The notes under the pieces were generated by a model. The model was not told the origin of the DNA and ran no database searches. It saw nothing but the letters and a program-made list of their open reading frames with translations. DNA of 17,859 nucleotides from Candidatus Methanofastidiosia archaeon (GTDB taxonomy: Archaea; Methanobacteriota_B; Thermococci; Methanofastidiosales; NM3), in NCBI GenBank assembly GCA_020854925.1, contig JAHKLV010000142.1, positions 1-17,859 of the forward strand, given 5' to 3'. The position numbers were made by a program, and so were the translations under genes. This document shows, piece after piece, positions 1 to 5,435 of the stretch. The stretch's first letter is position 1. Each line of letters begins with the position of its first letter.

Positions 1-23
1 ACGCGTGCACGAAGGAGGGGTGA
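1..23 (+). CDS. 3' tail of an upstream gene (possibly the ABC transporter ATPase)
   Basis: The reading frame through 3-23 ends in TGA at 21-23, inside the GGAGGGGTGA ribosome binding site of the next gene. Other junctions in this window have the same architecture (atpA-atpB, gar1-tfb). Only six codons (ACTKEG) are visible, so there is no homology evidence. A partner ATPase gene is commonly found before an ABC-2 permease gene, which makes that identity a guess from context. Confidence 0.35.
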
Positions 24-25
24 GA

Positions 26-877
26 TTGCAACACATGAGAAGCCCCGACCTGTGGTCTCATGGGTACGCCATCGCTTCCATCGCCAAACATGAGCTCCTT
101 ATCTCGAACGTGCGCTACCCCTTGAGGATTGTCTCACGATTCTTCGGGCCGCTCGTATGGGTCGTGCCATTTCTCCTCTTCGGCAAGGCGATTCTCGGAG
201 GTACGGACTCCGAACACCTCTTCGCCCTCACCGGCATCTCGCACATGCCCACCTTCATCCTCATGGGGACCATCGTGACCTCGGTAAGCTTCAACATGCT
301 CTGGCTCATGTCCTTTGCCATACGTCTCGAGTCGTACCGGGGTACCTTTGAATCGGTCTATGCGTGCCCCATCAACAGGATAACCTACTTTATGGGAAAG
401 CTCGTTGCATCCACCATCTGGTCATCACTCTATATCGTCGGGCTCATCATCATGGGTGTTGTCATCCTCGATGTCCAGTTCCTCTGGTCGCATCTTCCCG
501 CCATGCTTGCCGTCATGGCACTCCTCTTCCTCTCGATGTACGGATTCGGCCTCATGCTTGCGGGCGTCATCCTTGTGTACAAGGAGTCTCACACCATCAT
601 CCACTTCATCGACGGGCTCTTTTCCCTCATCGTGCCCATGGCGTACCCCCTTGCCGTGCTTCCCGTGGCGCTGCAGGCCGTTTCACGTGCGACCCCCATG
701 ACAAACGCCGTCATCGCATGCCGCAACATCCTCATCCTCGGCCAACCGCTCAGCGGCCAGGTGAAATATCTCAGCGTGCTCGTGTTCTACATCGTCGTCG
801 TCATCCCTGCGGGATACGTTGTCTACAACAAGATGGAAACGGTGGCAAAACGTAGGGGCGTACTGCATAAGTATTAA
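26..877 (+). CDS. ABC-2 type transporter permease
   Basis: Integral membrane half of an ABC exporter; the substrate cannot be told. The start is taken as TTG at 26 because a strong GGAGGGGTGA lies at 14-23. GTG at 5 would put this site inside the gene, and ATG at 35 is an alternative. The product is about 283 residues. Its N-terminal cytoplasmic stretch (HELLISNVRYPLRIVSRF) precedes about six hydrophobic segments, starting with the one around GPLVWVVPFLLF and ending with a helix near the C-terminus (VLVFYIVVVIPAGYVVYN). This is the ABC2_membrane fold, as in polysaccharide, drug and Nod-factor exporters. No ATPase is encoded here, so the nucleotide-binding subunit must lie upstream. An MFS gene follows 2 nt after the stop, suggesting one transport operon. 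The family call is firm; the substrate is unknown. Confidence 0.85.
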   Translation: MQHMRSPDLWSHGYAIASIAKHELLISNVRYPLRIVSRFFGPLVWVVPFLLFGKAILGGTDSEHLFALTGISHMPTFILMGTIVTSVSFNMLWLMSFAIRLESYRGTFESVYACPINRITYFMGKLVASTIWSSLYIVGLIIMGVVILDVQFLWSHLPAMLAVMALLFLSMYGFGLMLAGVILVYKESHTIIHFIDGLFSLIVPMAYPLAVLPVALQAVSRATPMTNAVIACRNILILGQPLSGQVKYLSVLVFYIVVVIPAGYVVYNKMETVAKRRGVLHKY

Positions 878-879
878 GA

Positions 880-2172
880 ATGGCTGCACATGCGAGTAAT
901 ATTTTTAAAGCCCTGTCTGCATTCACACAGGCTATGCTCGAAAAAATCGTTCCCCGGGGATTTGACTCAAAGATATGGATCATCTTCATAGGGAACCTTG
1001 TCAACATGTTCGGGCAGTCCATGGTATGGCTGTTTCTTACCATCTACCTCAACCTGCAGCTCGGTATGTCCATGACCTATATCGGCTCCATGTTTCTCGT
1101 AGGAACATGGGTCTCGGTCGTGTTTCAGGTGGTAAGCGGCTCATTGTGTGACAGCTGGGGAAGAAAGACCATCATGGCCGTGGGGCTTGCACTGCAGGCC
1201 GTGATATTTCTCCTCCTTGGGCTTGCACGGGACCAGACAGCTGTCTTTGTCCTTTTTGTCGTCCAAGGGGCAGTGGGTTCCCTGTACCGGCCGGCAGCAC
1301 AGGCCATGATAGCCGACCTCGTGGGGGAAGAGCGTCGTGTTGAGGCCTACGGATCGCTTCGTGTGGGCGCAAACGCAGGATACGGCCTCGGTGCCATGGT
1401 GGGGGGCTTCCTCGCCTCTGCCACGTACAGCTCCCTCTTCTTTGTTGCTAGCCTCACCAACGCCCTGTACTTCATGCTTGTCATCATCTTCCTTACCGAG
1501 ACCATACCACACAGGGAGACGGAACAACGTCCCCTGAAAGCGATGCTTGTCTCCTATTTTACCGGATACCGGCTCGTGGCGACAAACGCCGTTATGGCAA
1601 CGTACGCCATAGCCGCATCGCTCAACTCCTTTGTCTATGCCCAGTCAGGTACCACCTTCTCGGTCTTTGCCATGTCCACGGTAGGGATAACAACGCAGCA
1701 GATAGGATACATGTGGGCCATGAACGCGTGGTTGGTGGTCTTCTTGCAGATGCCCATTGCCACCTGCCTGAAGAATGTGCATATCCACAAGGCGCTGGCC
1801 GCAGGCTCGGTCCTGTACCTCCTTTCCTTCGGCATACTTCCCGCAGTCACGACATACACGGGCATCTTAGCATTCATGCTCCTCTTCACCGCAGGGGAAC
1901 TCGTCATCAGCCCCGTCCTCATGACCTTTGTCGCTAACATCGCGCCCATCGACATGCGGGGTCGTTACATGGCGTTTTCCAACATTGCCCAGTCAGTAGG
2001 ACATTCCATGGGGCCCTTTGTGGGGGGAAGGGTCATGGACAAGGCGCCGGTGGCCTATGTCTGGTACCTTGCCACGATAGGTGCGCTGGCCTCGGCCGCG
2101 CTCTTTTTCCGCCTGGGCGCACTCGTGGGGCGGTCCCCTCCCGCGCAAACATGCACTGTAGACAAAGAATGA
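880..2172 (+). CDS. Major facilitator superfamily (MFS) transporter
   Basis: Secondary transporter of 430 residues, the usual MFS size, with about 12 hydrophobic helices. MFS motif A is seen in the loop between helices 2 and 3 (GSLCDSWGRKT, about residues 87-97), with the conserved D and G-R-K. A second region after helix 4 (RPAAQAMIADLVGEERR) resembles drug:H+ antiporter and sugar-efflux relatives. ATG at 880 lies 2 nt after the permease stop with only a weak upstream GGGG at 854-857, so translation may be coupled to the permease. Helix 1 begins only after about 28 residues of N-terminal extension. The cargo cannot be inferred. Drug or metabolite efflux is possible, but the sequence does not separate these. 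Confidence 0.88.
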   Translation: MAAHASNIFKALSAFTQAMLEKIVPRGFDSKIWIIFIGNLVNMFGQSMVWLFLTIYLNLQLGMSMTYIGSMFLVGTWVSVVFQVVSGSLCDSWGRKTIMAVGLALQAVIFLLLGLARDQTAVFVLFVVQGAVGSLYRPAAQAMIADLVGEERRVEAYGSLRVGANAGYGLGAMVGGFLASATYSSLFFVASLTNALYFMLVIIFLTETIPHRETEQRPLKAMLVSYFTGYRLVATNAVMATYAIAASLNSFVYAQSGTTFSVFAMSTVGITTQQIGYMWAMNAWLVVFLQMPIATCLKNVHIHKALAAGSVLYLLSFGILPAVTTYTGILAFMLLFTAGELVISPVLMTFVANIAPIDMRGRYMAFSNIAQSVGHSMGPFVGGRVMDKAPVAYVWYLATIGALASAALFFRLGALVGRSPPAQTCTVDKE

Positions 2173-2198
2173 GCCAATGGTTTGTTTGATGAAGAATG

Positions 2199-2240
2199 GT
2201 AAGATTCTTACAAATCATATATATTTAAGGTATATTACCT
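2199..2240 (+). promoter_or_regulatory. TATA-like box flanked by two 13-bp palindromes
   Basis: An AT-rich TATA-like element (TATATATTTAA) spans 2218-2228. On one side is the perfect palindrome GTAAGATTCTTAC at 2199-2211 (arms of 6 around one central base). On the other is AGGTATATTACCT at 2228-2240 (arms of 5 around TAT). Transcription from this box would begin near 2250. Paired dyads around a TATA box look like repressor operators, but no regulator gene is adjacent. The first palindrome lies 27 bp after the MFS stop and could instead belong to that transcript's end. Confidence 0.45.
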
Positions 2241-2244
2241 GACC

Positions 2245-2464
2245 TGTATCAAAGGTAGTATAGTAAGAAATAAGCACACTCCTCCCATGGAGAAAGACCA
2301 TGAGCTTCCTGCGCTAACAGGCCGTCGTAACAAGGCTCGCCTGAGCGCCCCTTCCCCAGGAGAGATCCCCTACAGCAGGGGCGATACCCTGGGATGAGGG
2401 CATGTCCATCTTCAGGTGACAAGACAGGGTGGCGCATCGAATGCCCCAAGGTGGCAAATGTTTT
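2245..2464 (+). ncRNA. Candidate structured small RNA, no known family recognised
   Basis: This stretch has no credible protein gene but folds strongly by hand. Helix 2337-2344/2412-2419 has 8 pairs with one G-U. Inside it are 2347-2350/2398-2401 (4 pairs), 2355-2360/2388-2393 (6 pairs) and 2367-2371/2377-2381 (5 pairs, loop ACAGC), forming one extended hairpin of about 83 nt. A possible closing helix pairs 2310-2314 with 2432-2436. A local hairpin sits at 2286-2302. A small hairpin at 2442-2456 is followed by TTTT at 2461-2464, resembling a terminator. A TATA-like box lies about 27 bp before the proposed 5' end. I do not see the hallmark sequences of RNase P RNA, SRP RNA or a known riboswitch. 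The ends are estimates. Confidence 0.35.
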
Positions 2465-2496
2465 ATTGAGCAGGAAAAATAGCCCCTATCCGCTCA

Positions 2497-2531
2497 AAGG
2501 AGACAGTATAGCGTGTATACCGATTCTCCTT
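2497..2531 (+). other. Imperfect stem-loop in the nac upstream region
   Basis: AAGGAG at 2497-2502 pairs with CTCCTT at 2526-2531. After an internal loop (ACA opposite CGATT), GTATA at 2506-2510 pairs with TATAC at 2516-2520 around the loop GCGTG. The arms are directly visible, but the function is unknown. Apart from this and a weak dyad (CCGAA 2634-2638 with TTCGG 2653-2657) I see nothing else in 2465-2700. Confidence 0.4.
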
Positions 2532-2696
2532 GGTATGACATGAAGAGAATAGTATGTTCCCCCCTATGCCCATGGAAAAGGGAAGGAAATGTCGGCTACG
2601 CCCACTCCATCCCCCCTCTAACGTATAAGCATCCCGAAACATCGCCATCTGCTTCGGTACCTCTCTCTACTATGCGCAAAGGGCAAGCATGCTGTC

Positions 2697-2710
2697 CCAA
2701 GGTTTATATA
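2697..2710 (+). promoter_or_regulatory. nac promoter (TATA box)
   Basis: TTTATATA at 2703-2710, preceded by the purine-containing CCAAGG (possible BRE). With archaeal spacing of about 25 bp, transcription would start near 2732-2736, giving nac a leader of about 60 nt. Confidence 0.6.
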
Positions 2711-2751
2711 GGAAAGGGTCACAACGTCATTCTATCAGGTGACATGCGCAA

Positions 2752-2765
2752 GGCCCGAAAGGGCC
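2752..2765 (+). other. GAAA-tetraloop hairpin in the nac leader
   Basis: GGCCC at 2752-2756 pairs perfectly with GGGCC at 2761-2765 around a GAAA (GNRA) loop. It lies in the presumed 5' leader, 30 nt before the nac ATG, and inside a 25-codon reading frame (2744-2821). It could influence translation of either frame. Confidence 0.45.
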
Positions 2766-2795
2766 CCCACGTGTGCTACGAGGTCGTGAATATCC

Positions 2796-3134
2796 ATGAT
2801 GCCAGGAATGAATCCCCGTAAGATGCAGCAGCTCATGCGCCAGATGGGCATGAAGCAAAAGGAAATACCCGCCCTTCGCGTCATTATCGAGACAGATGAG
2901 GGCAATCTCGTCTTTACGTCACCCTCGGTCACGGAAACGCAGATACAGGGCCAGAGCACCTTCCAGATAATGGGTACCTACACGATGCAGAGCATTGAAA
3001 CGGAACCGGTCATACCAGATGATGATGTCGAACTGGTAAGCTCCCAGGCTGGTGTATCAAGGGACAAGGCCCGTGAGGCCCTTGTTCGCTCAAAGGGCGA
3101 CCTAGCGCAGGCCATCATGGACCTGCAAGGATAA
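2796..3134 (+). CDS. nac: Nascent polypeptide-associated complex protein (archaeal NAC)
   Basis: Ribosome-associated chaperone that contacts nascent chains; archaeal NAC is a homodimer. The 112-residue product has the family's standard architecture. A short N-terminus rich in M, P and G (PGMNPRKMQQLMRQMGMKQ) is followed by the NAC domain at about 25-70 (VIIETDEGNLVFTSPSV and the QIMGTY segment). A C-terminal UBA domain spans about 77-112 (DDVELVSSQAGVSRDKAREA). ATG at 2796 or the adjacent ATG at 2799 starts the frame, which is closed just upstream by TGA at 2787. The ribosome binding site is weak (GAGGT at 2780-2784). It has its own TATA box near 2703. Its last 20 bp overlap the end of the convergent gene at the tail of the atp operon. 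Confidence 0.95.
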   Translation: MMPGMNPRKMQQLMRQMGMKQKEIPALRVIIETDEGNLVFTSPSVTETQIQGQSTFQIMGTYTMQSIETEPVIPDDDVELVSSQAGVSRDKAREALVRSKGDLAQAIMDLQG

Positions 3135-3402
3135 GGACACCAACAGAACCCGCCACCATGCCGCCATAGGCGATGGCAAGCGCAAGAAAGTATTTCGTAA
3201 GCCCCGCTTCCCCTATCGGTGCCCGCATCATGGCATACGCCAGCACGTGAACGGCAAACAAAATCGAAAAGACGCCAGCCCCCAGCACCGGTACCGGCCA
3301 AGAATAAACGATGGCAAAAAGGGAGAAAGCCCCCACAACAACTAGGGCATATGTTGTCATGTGGGCGTAGACGAAAAGCACGGCACGGCGAACCTCATCC
3401 AC
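3115..3402 (-). CDS. Small three-helix membrane protein at the end of the atp operon
   Basis: Unrecognised protein of 95 residues with three clear hydrophobic segments at about 12-34, 38-59 and 70-94 and a charged N-terminus (MDEVRR). The GTG start at 3402 lies 6 nt after the atpD stop, and the atpD TGA sits inside its ribosome binding site AAGGGTGA, so it is almost certainly translated with the ATP synthase. Methanosarcina species carry a small ahaG gene in this operon position. I see no evident sequence match, so this is an analogy of position only. It may help assemble the Ao sector or may be unrelated. Its 3' end overlaps convergent nac by 20 bp. Confidence 0.75.
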   Translation of the reverse strand: MDEVRRAVLFVYAHMTTYALVVVGAFSLFAIVYSWPVPVLGAGVFSILFAVHVLAYAMMRAPIGEAGLTKYFLALAIAYGGMVAGSVGVLILAGP

Positions 3403-3408
3403 GAGTGT

Positions 3409-4050
3409 TCACCCTTTGAGAACGTTTTTCATGCGTTTAAGACGGAAGAAGTCTTCGCGCTCGCGCTCCTCCAGGGACTGCTCTATCCATTTGAACGTTG
3501 ACCGCAGCTTCGGTATGAGTACATATTCTAGTGCATTTACCCTTCGCTTCGTGCTTTCCAGTTCCTCGGCGACGAGCCTCACCTGTTCTTCAACCTCGGC
3601 GAGGTCAAAAAGTGTGCGCGTCAAGGTCTGGAACGAGTCCACCACCTCATCAACCTTTGCAGAGGTGTTGATAAGCGTGTATCCGCGAGTGGTGTACGGG
3701 CGCTTAATCTTACCCCTCAGATTGAAGAGGGGAACGACGACGCCCATAATATTGTACACGCGAACATCAAACTCTGCAGTCACGGGAATGGCCAGAGAGA
3801 GATTTTCCAGCTCCCGCTTACCCACGAGCATCTGGGCCTCCATGAGGGAGGCGTAGGCTTCCTCAAGCTGCTCATGCGCCTTGGAACGCAGGGTCTTTCG
3901 TTCAGACACAAGGTCGAAGAACTGCATGACGAGAGAGTCCCGTTTTTTCTTCAGCAGCTCATGGCCTTTTTGCGCCAACATGATGCGTTTTTTTAGCTGG
4001 AGCAAAGCCATCCTCGTGGGCTTTATCTGCTCAATGGACATATCACTCAC
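3409..4050 (-). CDS. atpD: A-type ATP synthase subunit D
   Basis: Central-stalk (rotor shaft) subunit that sits inside the A3B3 head and couples it to C and the c-ring. The 213-residue product starts with the family's IKPTR element (IEQIKPTRMALLQLKKRI). Long N- and C-terminal helices form the antiparallel coiled coil, separated by the less helical middle part (about 95-130). The first in-frame start is GTG at 4050, overlapping the atpB stop. ATG at 4041 would give a 210-residue form whose N-terminus fits relatives equally well. Neither has a clear ribosome binding site, consistent with coupled translation from atpB. Confidence 0.95.
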   Translation of the reverse strand: MSDMSIEQIKPTRMALLQLKKRIMLAQKGHELLKKKRDSLVMQFFDLVSERKTLRSKAHEQLEEAYASLMEAQMLVGKRELENLSLAIPVTAEFDVRVYNIMGVVVPLFNLRGKIKRPYTTRGYTLINTSAKVDEVVDSFQTLTRTLFDLAEVEEQVRLVAEELESTKRRVNALEYVLIPKLRSTFKWIEQSLEEREREDFFRLKRMKNVLKG

Positions 4051-5431
4051 TCTTCTTGCGTGGGTAGTACTTGTCGATATACTTCTGGTCTACACGCTTA
4101 AGCTCTTCCTCAGGCAGCATGCCAAGAAGCTTCCATCCGAGGGCGAGCGTTTCGTCTATGGACCGATCCTCATCCTTGCGCTGCTGTACGAACCCTTTTT
4201 CAAACTCTTCAGCAAAGGTGAGGTACTGCTTGTCAAGGTCCGAGAGGGCGTCTTCGCCCACAACGGCTACCAGGTCCCTCATCTCCTTGCCTTTGGCGTA
4301 GGCACCGAAAAGCTGATTCTGCAGGCCGTCGTGGTCGTCACGGGTCCTGTTTTTCCCTATACCGTCCTTCATGAGACGGGAAAGGGACGGTGACACGTCT
4401 ATGGGGGGGTAGATACCCTTGCGGAGAAGGTCCCGAGAAACGATGATCTGGCCTTCGGTGATATAGCCGGAGAGGTCGGGTATGGGGTGGTTCATGTCGT
4501 CGTCAGGCATGGTAAGAATCGGCATTTGCGTTATCGAACCCTCAAGCCCCTCTATCCTGCCTGCTCGCTCGTAGATGGATGCGAGGTCGGTATACATGTA
4601 TCCAGGATAACCTCTGCGTCCAGGCACCTCCTCTCGTGCAGCGGAGATTTCTCGAAGCGCCTCACAGTAGTTTGTCATGTCCGTAAGGATGACGAGAAGG
4701 TGCATCCCCTTCTCGAAGGCAAGATACTCGGCGGCCGTCAGGGCGACACGAGGGGTGATGATTCGCTCGATGGCTGGGTCGTCGGCAAGGTTGAGGAACA
4801 TGACCACCTTCTCGAGGGCACCGGTCTTTTTGAAGTTCTCACGGAAAAAGTTTGCTTCCTCATACGTGATACCCATGGCGGCAAAGACAATGCCAAACTC
4901 CTCGCCGGTAAGCACTTTTGTCTGACGGGTGATCTGTGCGGCAATTTCGTTGTGCGGCATGCCTGAGCCGGAAAAGATAGGAAGCTTCTGGCCGCGAACA
5001 AGGGTGTTCATCCCATCGATGGCAGAAATGCCGGTCTGAATGAAGTCCCTAGGATACTGCCGAGCCGACGGGTTGATAGGAAGACCGTTGATGTCAAGCT
5101 CCTTTTCAGGGATGATGTCCGGTCCCTCATCGATGGGCTCGCCCATGCCGTTAAAGACCCTGCCAAGCATGTCCTGGCTCACCGGGAGATGAAGGGTACG
5201 GCCGGTGAATCGCACGCGGGTCCCCTTGGTTGAGATGTCGCTGGTACCCTCAAAAACCTGGATGACCGCAACGTCGCCGTTGACCTCGAGTACCTGACCC
5301 CGCTTCTTGCCCCCATCAGGGAGGGCAATTTCCACGACCTCAGAGTATCCAACGCCTTCGACGCCTTCGACAATCATGATAGGACCAGATATTTCCTTTA
5401 TGGTGCTGTATTCTTTTTGAACATCGCTCAT
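4043..5431 (-). CDS. atpB: A-type ATP synthase subunit B (non-catalytic)
   Basis: Non-catalytic nucleotide-binding subunit alternating with A in the A3B3 head. The 462 residues are the normal length and run from the beta-barrel start (KEYSTIKEISGPIMIVEG) to the C-terminal helical domain. In place of a Walker A motif it has FSGSGMPHNEIAAQI, which is diagnostic of B rather than A. The EVPGRRGYPGYMYTDLASIY stretch is also characteristic. ATG at 5431 lies 4 nt after the atpA stop, which is embedded in the ribosome binding site GGGGTGAT. Confidence 0.98.
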   Translation of the reverse strand: MSDVQKEYSTIKEISGPIMIVEGVEGVGYSEVVEIALPDGGKKRGQVLEVNGDVAVIQVFEGTSDISTKGTRVRFTGRTLHLPVSQDMLGRVFNGMGEPIDEGPDIIPEKELDINGLPINPSARQYPRDFIQTGISAIDGMNTLVRGQKLPIFSGSGMPHNEIAAQITRQTKVLTGEEFGIVFAAMGITYEEANFFRENFKKTGALEKVVMFLNLADDPAIERIITPRVALTAAEYLAFEKGMHLLVILTDMTNYCEALREISAAREEVPGRRGYPGYMYTDLASIYERAGRIEGLEGSITQMPILTMPDDDMNHPIPDLSGYITEGQIIVSRDLLRKGIYPPIDVSPSLSRLMKDGIGKNRTRDDHDGLQNQLFGAYAKGKEMRDLVAVVGEDALSDLDKQYLTFAEEFEKGFVQQRKDEDRSIDETLALGWKLLGMLPEEELKRVDQKYIDKYYPRKKSE

Positions 5432-5435
5432 CCAA

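Noticed and set aside
2286..2440. RNase P or SRP RNA
   Set aside because: GGAGAAAGACC near 2289 only faintly resembles the RNase P CR-I motif, and no matching CR-V is seen. The SRP helix 8 core (GGAAGG with GCA) is absent.
2249..2449. Minus-strand 66-codon frame in the MFS-nac gap
   Set aside because: No recognisable domain or good ribosome binding site. The same stretch shows extensive base pairing, which better fits RNA structure or non-coding sequence.
2513..2821. 102-codon plus-strand frame upstream of nac
   Set aside because: The nac TATA box lies inside it and its composition is unlike a protein. Only its last 25 codons (from 2744) have a ribosome binding site and are reported as a possible uORF.
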